Shown here in pieces: positions 8,584 to 16,836 of a DNA stretch of 64,000 bases (positions within the stretch are counted from its first letter, which is position 1; every line of letters begins with the position of its first letter). Under the pieces are notes generated by a model. The model was given only the letters and a program-made list of their open reading frames with translations. It was not told where the DNA came from and did not search any database. Both the position numbers and the translations under genes were made by a program. The stretch lies in assembly GCA_016720465.1 (NCBI GenBank), contig JADKKO010000004.1, forward strand, positions 806,001-870,000, in the 5' to 3' direction. This stretch comes from Holophagaceae bacterium (GTDB taxonomy: Bacteria > Acidobacteriota > Holophagae > Holophagales > Holophagaceae).

Positions 8584-9291
8584 ATGAAGAAACTCGCCGC
8601 CCTGCTCGTGGCCGCCGCGCTCATCAGCCCCGTCTTCGCCCAGGATGCCAAGAAGGCCGCCGCAGCCCCCAAGGCCGCTCCCGCCGCCAAGGCCGCCGCC
8701 GCTCCGGCCGCTGCCCCTGCGACCAAGACCGCCGCTGCCCCTGCCGCTCCCGCCGCCGAGACCGCAAAACCCGCCAAGAAGCACCGGACCAAGAAGTCCA
8801 AGAAGCCTGCCGAAGCCGCTCCTGCCGCCAAGACCGCCATGGTCCTGGGCGACGAGAAGAAGGCCGACGAGAAGGCCGTGAAGACCGAGAAGAAGGCCGC
8901 CAAGAAGGCCGCCAAGAAGGTCGAAGCCGCTCCCGCCGACAAGAAGGTTGAAGCCGCTCCTGCGGACAAGAAGGCCGAAGCCGCTCCCGCCGACAAGAAG
9001 GTCGAAGCCGCCCCGGTCAAGAAGCACGGCAAGAAGAAGGTCGTGAAGGAAGAGGCGCCGAAGAGCGCCATGCTGCTGAGCGACGAGAAGAAGGCCGACG
9101 AGAAGGCCGTGAAGACCGAGAAGAAGGCTTCCAAGAAAGCTGCCAAGAAGGCCGAAGCCGCTCCGGACAAGAAGGTCGAAGCCGCTCCCGCCGACAAGAA
9201 GGTCGAAGCCGCCCCGGTCAAGAAGCACGGCAAGAAGAAGACCGAAGCCAAGGAAGTGAAAGAAGTGAAAAAGGACGACAAGAAGGCCTAA
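8584..9291 (+). CDS. secreted Lys/Ala/Pro-rich low-complexity repeat protein
   Basis: A 235-residue protein begins with a signal peptide of about 20 residues (cleavage after VFAQ); the rest is almost entirely Lys, Ala, Glu, Pro and Val. It holds two similar modules of about 78 residues, each starting with DEKKADEKAVKTEKKA and ending with VEAAPVKKHGKKK; the coding DNA is nearly identical between them. Units of the type VEAAPADKK repeat inside each. It resembles histone-H1-like tails but is predicted to be exported. A palindrome lies upstream and a strong terminator follows directly. No family recognised; binding of polyanions or cell wall is only a guess. Confidence 0.75.
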   Translation: MKKLAALLVAAALISPVFAQDAKKAAAAPKAAPAAKAAAAPAAAPATKTAAAPAAPAAETAKPAKKHRTKKSKKPAEAAPAAKTAMVLGDEKKADEKAVKTEKKAAKKAAKKVEAAPADKKVEAAPADKKAEAAPADKKVEAAPVKKHGKKKVVKEEAPKSAMLLSDEKKADEKAVKTEKKASKKAAKKAEAAPDKKVEAAPADKKVEAAPVKKHGKKKTEAKEVKEVKKDDKKA

Positions 9292-9308
9292 TCCCCTTCT
9301 TCTGCAGA

Positions 9309-9337
9309 AAGCGGGCCCTTCCGGGCCCGCTTTTTTT
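9309..9337 (+). terminator. intrinsic terminator
   Basis: AGCGGGCCC and GGGCCCGCT pair around a TTCC loop and are followed by seven T residues, just after the Lys/Ala-rich gene. This is a textbook rho-independent terminator. Confidence 0.92.
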
Positions 9338-9438
9338 ATGAGGATCCGGCCGAGGCGATGGCGCCTTGCCGCCTCGGCGGGATACTAGCTCGAAGAGCCT
9401 GTTATCCTCGAAGGAACGTCTCGGCCGTCGGAGGTTCT

Positions 9439-9936
9439 GTGTCCAAGCTCGATCTTGTCATGTTCGAGGAGGAGTTCAAGCAACTCCAGGACATCATTGG
9501 CCGCTTGCAGAAAGACGCTTCCGCCAAGGTGGTCTTTCTGGTGGACAAGAATGGGCAGCAGATCGCTTCAGCCGGGGAAGTGCAGAGCATCGACGCCACC
9601 AGCCTTGCTTCGCTCACCGCCGGGAACGTGGCCGCCACGGATGGCTTGGCCAAACTGATCGGCGAGAAGGAATTCAGCCTGCTGTTCCACGAAGGCGAAA
9701 AGGACAACCTGCACATTTCCATCGTGGGCAAACGCGGCATCCTGGTCGTGATCTTCGATCAGGGATCCAGCCTGGCCCTGGTGCGGCTGAGGGTGAAAAA
9801 GGCCTCGCGGGAACTCCAGGAGATCTTCGAGCGGGTCGAGACGCGGGCCAACGAGGAGAGCGGTCCCGGCACCAAGTTCGAGAGTCCCTTCAGCGAGATC
9901 ACGGATGACGACATCGACAAACTCTTCGGCGATTAA
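9439..9936 (+). CDS. mglB: MglB-type roadblock protein, GAP for MglA
   Basis: A 165-residue Roadblock/LC7 protein that, in Myxococcus, stimulates GTP hydrolysis by MglA and sets cell polarity. The core closely resembles what I recall of Myxococcus MglB: KVVFLVDKNGQQIASAG, SLASLTAGNVAATDGLAKLI and LVVIFDQGSSLALVRLR. The start is GTG 9439, preceded by GGAGG; the longer open frame from 9358 has no such site and reads into the terminator side. The acidic C-terminus ends in EITDDDIDKLFGD. It lies 29 nt upstream of mglA, the conserved mglBA order. Confidence 0.93.
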   Translation: MSKLDLVMFEEEFKQLQDIIGRLQKDASAKVVFLVDKNGQQIASAGEVQSIDATSLASLTAGNVAATDGLAKLIGEKEFSLLFHEGEKDNLHISIVGKRGILVVIFDQGSSLALVRLRVKKASRELQEIFERVETRANEESGPGTKFESPFSEITDDDIDKLFGD

Positions 9937-9965
9937 AGATTGATGATGGACGAGGAACCCACGCC

Positions 9966-10550
9966 ATGACCTTCATCAACTACGCCTCGCGCGAGATCAA
10001 TTGCAAGATCGTGTACTACGGTCCGGGCCTCTGCGGGAAGACCACCAACATCCAGTGGATCCACCAGCAGGCCAACCCCGAAAAGCGGGGCAAGCTGGTG
10101 AGCCTCGCGACGGAGACGGACCGGACGCTGTTCTTCGATTTCCTGCCCCTGGACATGGGCACGGTCAAGGGTTTCAAGGTCCGGTTCCACCTCTACACCG
10201 TCCCTGGACAAGTCTTCTACGACGCCTCGCGGAAGCTCATCCTGAGGGGCTGTGACGGCGTGATCTTCGTGGCCGACAGCCAGCGACCCCGGATGGAGGC
10301 CAATATCGAGGCCATCGCCAATCTGGCGACCAACCTCAAGGACAACGGCTTCGACATCCGGACCATCCCCTACGTCCTGCAGCTCAACAAGCGGGACATG
10401 CCTACCGCCGAAAAGGCGGATGAGATGGAACGGCTCCTGCGCTTCCGGAACGAGCCCATGATCGAGGGGGTCGCCAGCCAAGGAGTCGGCGTGATTGAAA
10501 CGCTCAAGGCCTGCGCCCGGCAGATCCTGATGGAACTCCAGAGGTCCTAG
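9966..10550 (+). CDS. mglA: MglA, Ras-like polarity GTPase
   Basis: A 194-residue small GTPase controls the leading pole and type IV pili or gliding in Myxococcus. The P-loop is GPGLCGKTTN, the switch region holds DRTLFFDFLPLDMG, the G3 equivalent is TVPGQVFYDASRK, and NKRD gives guanine specificity. The family hallmark, replacement of the usual DxxG aspartate by Thr in VPG, is present. The end SQGVGVIETLKACARQI is typical of the family. It forms an operon with mglB and is followed by a terminator. A longer paralogue lies at 31903. Confidence 0.95.
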   Translation: MTFINYASREINCKIVYYGPGLCGKTTNIQWIHQQANPEKRGKLVSLATETDRTLFFDFLPLDMGTVKGFKVRFHLYTVPGQVFYDASRKLILRGCDGVIFVADSQRPRMEANIEAIANLATNLKDNGFDIRTIPYVLQLNKRDMPTAEKADEMERLLRFRNEPMIEGVASQGVGVIETLKACARQILMELQRS

Positions 10551-10562
10551 GGCGCCGCAATG

Positions 10563-10589
10563 AAAAAGGCCGCGCATTGGCGGCCTTTT
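10563..10589 (+). terminator. intrinsic terminator after mglA
   Basis: AAAAGGCCG/CGGCCTTTT stem about 10 nt after the mglA stop, with flanking A and T runs. Confidence 0.88.
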
Positions 10590-10603
10590 CATCGCGTTAT
10601 TTT

Positions 10604-11263
10604 TGGCTCCGGTGAGAGGACTCCGCTCCGCGCCGCACGAATGGCTGGCACGCCGCTTGTCGGCTCCGGCGCAGGCGCCTCCGCCGGCGGCGACCTGCCA
10701 GCAATTCTGTGATTCGAGCCCTCTCCCCTCCGCAAAAAAAGCCCCGCTGGCGCAGGGCGTTTTTTGGCTCCGGTGAGAGGACTCCGCTCCGCGCCGCACG
10801 AATTGCTGGCACGCCGCTTCACGGCTCCGGCGCATGCGCCTCCGCCGGCGGCTACCTGCCAGCAATTCTGTGATTCGAGTCCTCCCCCTCCACAAAAAAG
10901 CCCTGCTGGCGCAGGGCGTTTTTTGGCTCCGGTGAGAGGACTCCGCTCCGCGCCGCACGAATTGCTGGCACGCCGCTTGTCGGCTCCGGCGCAGGCGCCT
11001 CCGCCGGCGGCTACCTGCCAGCAATTCTGTGATTCGAGCCCTCCCCCCTCCGCAAAAAAGCCCCGCTGGCGCAGGGCGTTTTTTGGCTCCGGTGAGAGGA
11101 CTCCGCTTCGCGCCGCACGAATTGCTGGCACGCCGCTTGTCGGCTCCGGCGCAGGCGCCTCCGCCGGCGGCTACCTGCCAGCAATTCTGTGATTCGAGCC
11201 CTCTCCCCTCCGCAAAAAAGCCCCGCTGGCGCAGGGCGTTTTTTGGCTCCGGTGAGAGGACTC
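10604..11263 (-). repeat. four 160-bp tandem repeats carrying the tRNA-Asn 3' tail
   Basis: Four units (10624-10784, 10785-10943, 10944-11103, 11104-11263) of 159-161 bp are nearly identical. Each ends with the same 20 nt as the 3' terminus of the adjacent tRNA-Asn (T-loop to CCA). A fifth, outermost tail copy at 10604-10623 stands next to the mglA terminator without a unit beyond it. Each unit also carries the tRNA terminator hairpin and a 12-bp inverted repeat (GAATTGCTGGCA, at 11119-11130 and 11176-11187 in the last unit; one mismatch in the first unit). No credible gene is present; open frames across it are by-products of the repeat. It fills the 690-bp gap after mglA. Confidence 0.93.
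11214..11243 (-). terminator. terminator of tRNA-Asn
   Basis: On the minus strand GCCCTGC/GCGGGGC pair around GCCA and are followed by six T residues; A and T runs on both sides would let it work in either direction. Copies occur in every repeat unit of the array. Confidence 0.85.
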
Positions 11264-11320
11264 GAACCTCCGACATCCAGATTAACAGTCTAGCGCTCTA
11301 ACCAACTGAGCTACACCGGA
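11244..11320 (-). tRNA. tRNA-Asn (GUU)
   Basis: Read on the minus strand the cloverleaf is complete: acceptor TCCGGTG/CACCGGA, D-arm GCTC/GAGC, anticodon loop CTGTTAA with anticodon GTT, and T-arm with TTCGAGT. CCA is encoded. The last 20 nt are repeated four more times downstream. Confidence 0.97.
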
Positions 11321-11411
11321 ACGGAAGTACCAGTTTACCTGGATCGGGTCTTCATTCAAGAGCCAACCGCGGATGGCGGCGCTCCTGAAAGGGAATGCCC
11401 AGGCCCGTCCG

Positions 11412-12086
11412 TCAGCCTTTGGCGTAGCGCTGCAGCTTTTCCGTATCCGTGATGCGGATGACCGGGAAGGTGCTGTGGATCAATTCAAGGTCCGAGAGCA
11501 GCCGGAGCGCCCGGGAGAAGGCCTCCCGGCTGGCGCCGATGCATTGGGCCAGGTCTTCCTGGGTCTCCTCGAATTCCACGAAGCGGCGCTCGGGATGCTT
11601 TTCGTGGGTTTCGAGGATGAACTGGGCTACCCGCTCGGGGACGCTGTGCAGGCTCAGGGCGTCCACCAAATCCACCAGGTGGCGCACCTTCGAAGCGAAA
11701 TGCTGGATGAGGACTTCGGCGACCTCAGGCGTGGTGTGGGCGATGCGGTTCAACGGTTCCGCTGGGATGAGCCAGCAACTGCTGTCCCCTCGGGCTTCGG
11801 CGCTGGAGGCGACGGGGCCTTTGTCGAAAACCTGCACTTCCCCTACGCACTGGCCGGGTTTCATGAAGTCCAGGACTTGCATGTGGCCCCGTCCATCGGT
11901 GCGGAAGACCTTCAGGCAGCCCGTGGCCACCACGAACACGCCCGGAATCCGGTCGCCCTGCTGGAAGACCCGCTGGCCATCCTCGTAGCTCCGCAGTTCC
12001 GACTGCAGCACCAGTTCCTTCGCGATTGAAGGCGGAAGGCCTGAGAGAAAAGAGATGCTATGAAGGTTCAGAGCGGCGGTTGGCAT
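11412..12086 (-). CDS. Crp/Fnr family transcription regulator
   Basis: A 224-residue regulator with an N-terminal cyclic-nucleotide-type beta barrel (about 20-130; GQRVFQQGD, KPGQCVGEVQVFDKGP) and a C-terminal winged helix-turn-helix (ETQEDLAQCIGASREAFSRA). The four cysteines are scattered, not the N-terminal cluster of oxygen-sensing Fnr, so an iron-sulfur sensor is unlikely. The ligand is unknown. I chose the ATG at 12086; the frame extends upstream only through TTG/GTG codons. It stands alone between tRNA-Asn and efp, and its regulon cannot be inferred here. Confidence 0.88.
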   Translation of the reverse strand: MPTAALNLHSISFLSGLPPSIAKELVLQSELRSYEDGQRVFQQGDRIPGVFVVATGCLKVFRTDGRGHMQVLDFMKPGQCVGEVQVFDKGPVASSAEARGDSSCWLIPAEPLNRIAHTTPEVAEVLIQHFASKVRHLVDLVDALSLHSVPERVAQFILETHEKHPERRFVEFEETQEDLAQCIGASREAFSRALRLLSDLELIHSTFPVIRITDTEKLQRYAKG

Positions 12087-12158
12087 GAGCACCCGTATCA
12101 ACCAGTCATCTTAGCAATGGCCTGGAGCGAATGGGAGCAGAACAATTTGGAGGAGGGA

Positions 12159-12725
12159 TTACTTCACCCGCTCCATGAAGGTCCGGTCCACCGTGTTCAC
12201 GCGGATCCTCTCGCCGTTTTCCATATAGGGCGGCACTGCAACGATGATGCCGTTTTCCATCTTGGCGGGCTTGTAGGAGCCCGTGGCATTGGCATTCTTC
12301 ATCACGGGATCCGTGTCCAGGATCTCCAGCACCACGCTGGGGGGCAGCGCGGCGGAGATGGGCTGGTTCTCGTAGAATTCAAGCTCCACCTGCATGTTGG
12401 GCGTGAGGAAGTCCAGGTCGTCGCCCAGGACGTCCTTGTTCACTTCCAGCTGCTCATAGGTCTCGTTGTTCATGAAGATCAGGTGGCCGCCGTCCTCGTA
12501 GAGGAACTCCATGACGTGCTGCTCCAGGGCGGCCCGGTCCACTTTTTCCGAAGATCCGAAGCGGTTCTCGCGGTTGATGCCGTCCTTCAGTCGCTTCATC
12601 TTGGTTTGCACGCGGGCCGGAAGGTTGCCCGGCGTCTGGTGTTCCACCGAGATCACGCGGCAAAGCTCGTTCTCGAAATTGATGATCATGCCCGCGCGGA
12701 GCTGGTTCGCATTGATGAACGCCAT
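12159..12725 (-). CDS. efp: elongation factor P with Asn at position 34
   Basis: A 188-residue translation factor that rescues ribosomes stalled at polyproline stretches. The three-domain EF-P layout is complete, with FINANQLRAGMIINFENELC at the N-terminus and the C-terminal signature region KMENGIIVAVPPYMENGERI. The start is ATG 12725 with GGGGA 6 nt upstream. The domain I tip loop reads TPGNLPARV, so the residue matching the modified Lys34 of E. coli is Asn34. The usual lysine or arginine modification routes therefore cannot apply. It is a single gene downstream of tRNA-Val on the same strand. Confidence 0.95.
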   Translation of the reverse strand: MAFINANQLRAGMIINFENELCRVISVEHQTPGNLPARVQTKMKRLKDGINRENRFGSSEKVDRAALEQHVMEFLYEDGGHLIFMNNETYEQLEVNKDVLGDDLDFLTPNMQVELEFYENQPISAALPPSVVLEILDTDPVMKNANATGSYKPAKMENGIIVAVPPYMENGERIRVNTVDRTFMERVK

Positions 12726-12745
12726 GGATTCCCCATTCAAGAAGC

Positions 12746-12775
12746 AAAGGCCCCGATTACAAGATCAGGGCCTTT
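12746..12775 (-). terminator. hairpin between tRNA-Val and efp
   Basis: AAAGGCCC and GGGCCTTT form a perfect 8-bp stem around a 14-nt loop, directly 3' of tRNA-Val on the minus strand. The tail is only moderately T-rich. Confidence 0.65.
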
Positions 12776-12778
12776 GGG

Positions 12779-12853
12779 TGGTGGGCGTACCAGGATTCGA
12801 ACCTGGGACTTCTACCGTGTGAAGGTAGCACTCTACCGCTGAGTTATACGCCC
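12779..12853 (-). tRNA. tRNA-Val (CAC)
   Basis: Minus-strand cloverleaf: acceptor GGGCGTA/TACGCCC, D-arm ACTC/GAGT, anticodon stem CTACC/GGTAG with loop TTCACAC giving anticodon CAC, T-arm CCAGG/CCTGG with TTCGAAT. CCA is encoded. Confidence 0.96.
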
Positions 12854-12889
12854 TGAGGCCCTCTAGAATAGCGGATATGCCCGTATTGT

Positions 12890-14098
12890 CTACAGGGATT
12901 CCTTGTAGGCCGTGGCGAATTGGGACGTATCCTGGACCCTCAGTCCGCAGAGCCCGACGCGCAGACCCTTGGGTATCGGGACCACAAAAACACCGCGGTC
13001 CTTGAGCCTGCCGGCCACGGCGGCGGGGTCCTCCGCGCCCAGCGTGACGAAGAATCCGCCCTGCCAGGCCACGCCCGGCAGCTTTTCCCCCCTCAGCGCG
13101 TCGCTGAGCGCCTGGGCTCGGGCATGGAGTTTTTCCGACCAGTGCCGGTGTTCGTCCGCCAGCCGGGCCTGGGCTTTCCCGTCCTTGGCCAATCGCACCA
13201 CCAGGGATTGCGGCGCCCTGGGCGCGTTGGAGTAGATCCCCCGGCAGGACATGGCCAGCGCCGCCTGGAGCGATTCGTCCCGGGTCCAGGGGAATACCAG
13301 GGCTCCCGCCCGGGCCCCGTACAGCGTCAGAGCCTTGGAAACCGAGAGGGAGGCACCGACAAGCACCTGCCCCTCCGCGGCGAAGCGCGCGTAATCCTCC
13401 AGGGCTTCCAGCACCGCTCCGGGATTCGCGGCGTATTCCAGGTAGGCCAGATCAAGCAGCAGGGTGATGGGCCCCCGTTGGCACAGCTCGCGGAGTACTT
13501 CCATGATCGCCGCGCGGCCAGCGGGACTCATGCTCCGGCCCGTCGGGTTGTGGCAGGGGTCATTGAGCCAGATGAGCAGGCGCCTCTGCTTCTCCAGCAG
13601 CCGCCTGGCCTTCTCCATCAAGGCGAGGGGATCGAGGGCGTGGCCGGGTTCCGGAATCGGAAAGGCCTCCACGCGCGCTCCGTTTTCCTGGGCGATGGTG
13701 TCATAGGGACCCCAATAGGGCGCGAGGGTCAGGACCGCCTGGCCCGGCTCCAGAAAATTGCGGACGGAGAGGGCGAGGGCCCCGCTGCCGCCGGGCGTGG
13801 CGCAGCCGGTTCCGAAATGCGCGAGTTCGGGCCAGTAGCGCTGCGCCATGGCCGTCAGATAGGCCGGGTCTCCCGAAATGGGCGCGTAGGGTGCGATCTC
13901 CCTGGGGGTCAGTTCGCGCCACAGCTCCATCACGGTGTCGAGGACCACCATCTGGCCGTTGTCGTCCAGGAGCGCGCCCACGGTCGCGTTGATGATGGAT
14001 TCGCCCTTCGCGGCCCGGCTCTGGGCCTCTGAATTCAGGGCGAAAATGGGATCGTCGGCGGGGAAATCGCGTCGGGTGGGCAGGAGATGGCGGAGCAT
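12890..14098 (-). CDS. PLP-dependent class I/II aminotransferase
   Basis: A 402-residue fold-type I aminotransferase. The glycine-rich cofactor site TPGGSGALALSV, the substrate/PLP motif WLNDPCHNPTGRS, the Asp of LLLDLAYLEY and the Schiff-base lysine in SLSVSKALTLYGARAGAL are all visible. The overall pattern resembles aspartate or aromatic amino acid aminotransferases, but the amino donor is not determined. I chose ATG 14098, preceded by AAGGA; an ATG 16 codons upstream lacks a ribosome site. A MITE-like repeat begins about 50 bp upstream, so its promoter lies in or before that repeat. No operon partner. Confidence 0.88.
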   Translation of the reverse strand: MLRHLLPTRRDFPADDPIFALNSEAQSRAAKGESIINATVGALLDDNGQMVVLDTVMELWRELTPREIAPYAPISGDPAYLTAMAQRYWPELAHFGTGCATPGGSGALALSVRNFLEPGQAVLTLAPYWGPYDTIAQENGARVEAFPIPEPGHALDPLALMEKARRLLEKQRRLLIWLNDPCHNPTGRSMSPAGRAAIMEVLRELCQRGPITLLLDLAYLEYAANPGAVLEALEDYARFAAEGQVLVGASLSVSKALTLYGARAGALVFPWTRDESLQAALAMSCRGIYSNAPRAPQSLVVRLAKDGKAQARLADEHRHWSEKLHARAQALSDALRGEKLPGVAWQGGFFVTLGAEDPAAVAGRLKDRGVFVVPIPKGLRVGLCGLRVQDTSQFATAYKESL

Positions 14099-14150
14099 CG
14101 GGTTTCCTTCGCTGGAAACTTCCAGCATAGCGATTCCTGCCGTCATGCTC

Positions 14151-14419
14151 AGAGCGTGTTTCAGAATGAGACGATGCCGCGCTGGGAGCGCCGGGCGAGC
14201 AGGGCAAGGCAGCCGACCACGGCGTATCGCCTATACGCCACGGGAGGGTAACGCAGCCCCGCGAAGCCCGCCGCCCCAGCCCGAAGGGACGGGGCCAGCC
14301 GCGCGCATCGCGGCGTCACGGGCCTTGAGCGTATGATCTATACGCCGCTGCGGCCCATTCCTTGCGCTGCATCGCGGCTGACCTCCGTCGCGGCACCGTT
14401 TCATTCTGAAACACGCTCT
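14151..14419. mobile_element. MITE-like element, 269 bp with 31-bp inverted ends
   Basis: Terminal inverted repeats at 14151-14181 and 14389-14419 match over 31 bp with two differences, beginning AGAGCGTGTTTCAGAATGA. A second pair of shorter palindromic motifs containing CTATACGCC lies inside. There is no transposase and no convincing gene. A target duplication is not obvious. It occupies the 325-bp space between the aminotransferase and the glycosyltransferase start, ending 4 nt before the latter. Confidence 0.75.
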
Positions 14420-14423
14420 TAGG

Positions 14424-15557
14424 ATGCATTCATTGGCCTGGACAGCTTGGATCGTCGGCGGCGGGTGGTTGGGCATGCTCGGCGTGCTGCGCCATAACGC
14501 GGCCAGGCTGGATCATCTTCCGGACGCTCCGCCCGATGCCCGCTCCCACGGCCCGGTCTGCCTCTGCATGCCGGCCCGGAACGAGGCCGATGAAATCGGG
14601 CCGGCCCTGGATTCCTGGCTGGCCCAGGACTATCCGGACCTCTTCATCCTCGTGGTGGATGATGGCTCCAGCGATGGCACGTCCGGGATTTTGCAGGAAA
14701 GATCAGAACGGAATCCCGGCCGCCTCCGGGTGTTGCGCAACGATTCGCTGCCGTCGGGCTGGCTGGGCAAGAACCATGCGCTGCACCTCGCCGTCCAGCA
14801 GCCCGAGGCTCTGCGCGCCGAATGGCTGCTCTTCGTGGACGCGGATGTGCATGCGGCGCCTGGGCTGCTGAGCCAAGCCTTCGCCTATCTGGAGGCCCGG
14901 CCGGCCGACATCCTGGCCTTGATCTTCGCGGCGGATGCCGTGGGAGTCCTGGAGCGGATCGCGGTGCCCCTGGCGGTGCCCGGTTTCCTGGTGCTGGTGC
15001 CGCCGCACCAGGTGCCGAATCCCCGGCATCCGGCCTTCGCGGGCATCGGTGCATTCACCTTGCTCAGACGCAGCGTCTACGACGCGGTGGGGGGGCATGC
15101 CGCGGCACCGCTGGAAGCCGTCGACGACATGATGCTGGCGCGCAGGATCAAGCAGGCGGGCTACGTCAACCGGATGGCCTGCGGCGGTCCCATGCTGCAC
15201 CTGCGCATGTACCGGGGCCTGGCGGACCTCTGCCGCGGCATGCGCAAGAACACTGCGGCCTTGCCGGGCTGGTGGTTCATTCCCGCCTTGGTGCCGCTGC
15301 TGCTGGCGGGCTACCTGTCGCCGCTGTGGCTGCCCCTCGCGGGGCATCCCGTGCTGGGGCTCCTTCTCTGGCTGCTCACCCCGGCCATCGCCGGCGACGC
15401 CTCCCAGCGCATCACCGGGAAACCCATGGACTGGATCTGGGTCTTCTGGCCCGTGAATGGGTTGATCCTTTGCGTCGGGATGCTCTGGGCGTTCTGGGAC
15501 CGGGTCCGCGGCGTGAACACCTGGCGTGGGCGGAAGGTGGTGCTGAAGGGCGGTTAG
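14424..15557 (+). CDS. family 2 glycosyltransferase, membrane (HpnB/CrtQ-like)
   Basis: A 377-residue GT-A enzyme with an N-terminal membrane anchor, catalytic domain about 45-260 and two to three C-terminal membrane spans. CMPARNEADEIG and VVDDGSSDGTS bind nucleotide sugar, LFVDADVH is the DxD metal site and DDMMLARRIKQAG the acceptor-side motif. The layout resembles glycosyltransferases of hopanoid or carotenoid pathways (HpnB, CrtQ), although no such genes are next to it. The start ATG lies four bases after a MITE-like element, with only AGG just before it, so the original leader may have been displaced. Confidence 0.83.
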   Translation: MHSLAWTAWIVGGGWLGMLGVLRHNAARLDHLPDAPPDARSHGPVCLCMPARNEADEIGPALDSWLAQDYPDLFILVVDDGSSDGTSGILQERSERNPGRLRVLRNDSLPSGWLGKNHALHLAVQQPEALRAEWLLFVDADVHAAPGLLSQAFAYLEARPADILALIFAADAVGVLERIAVPLAVPGFLVLVPPHQVPNPRHPAFAGIGAFTLLRRSVYDAVGGHAAAPLEAVDDMMLARRIKQAGYVNRMACGGPMLHLRMYRGLADLCRGMRKNTAALPGWWFIPALVPLLLAGYLSPLWLPLAGHPVLGLLLWLLTPAIAGDASQRITGKPMDWIWVFWPVNGLILCVGMLWAFWDRVRGVNTWRGRKVVLKGG

Positions 15558-15686
15558 CGAGGGGGGGGGCCTGGGCAGAAAAAATTTCTTGTTTTTTTCG
15601 CTTTTTGCTCCATTCTTGTCCCATCGCACCACCGGAGTCGCCAGCGCCACCCGCCACACGGCTGTCTTTTCAATACCCCTCGCAGC

Positions 15687-15707
15687 GGTTCCGAGCGGAA
15701 CCGGTTC
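15687..15707. promoter_or_regulatory. candidate SOS-type operator upstream of recA
   Basis: GGTTCC and GGAACC form a perfect 6-bp inverted repeat with a 4-nt gap, immediately followed by a second GGTTC, 35 bp before the recA start. Position and symmetry suit a LexA-like site, but I do not know the LexA motif of this lineage. Confidence 0.35.
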
Positions 15708-15741
15708 ATTCATACTTCATTTTTGCCCCGCAGGAGCGCCC

Positions 15742-16800
<1,059 letters not shown>

Positions 16801-16836
16801 TCCCGCCTCCCAGGACCAAGCTTTGCATTCGGCGCC

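Noticed and set aside
10604..11263. CRISPR array
   Set aside because: Units are 160 bp, nearly identical through their length, without unique spacers, and no cas genes are near.
9933..11276. Long minus-strand reading frames across the repeats and mglA
   Set aside because: They arise from the GC-rich repeat and the antisense of mglA, with no ribosome site and no family resemblance.
14231..14476. Small gene inside the MITE-like element
   Set aside because: Composed of palindromic repeat sequence, with no ribosome site.
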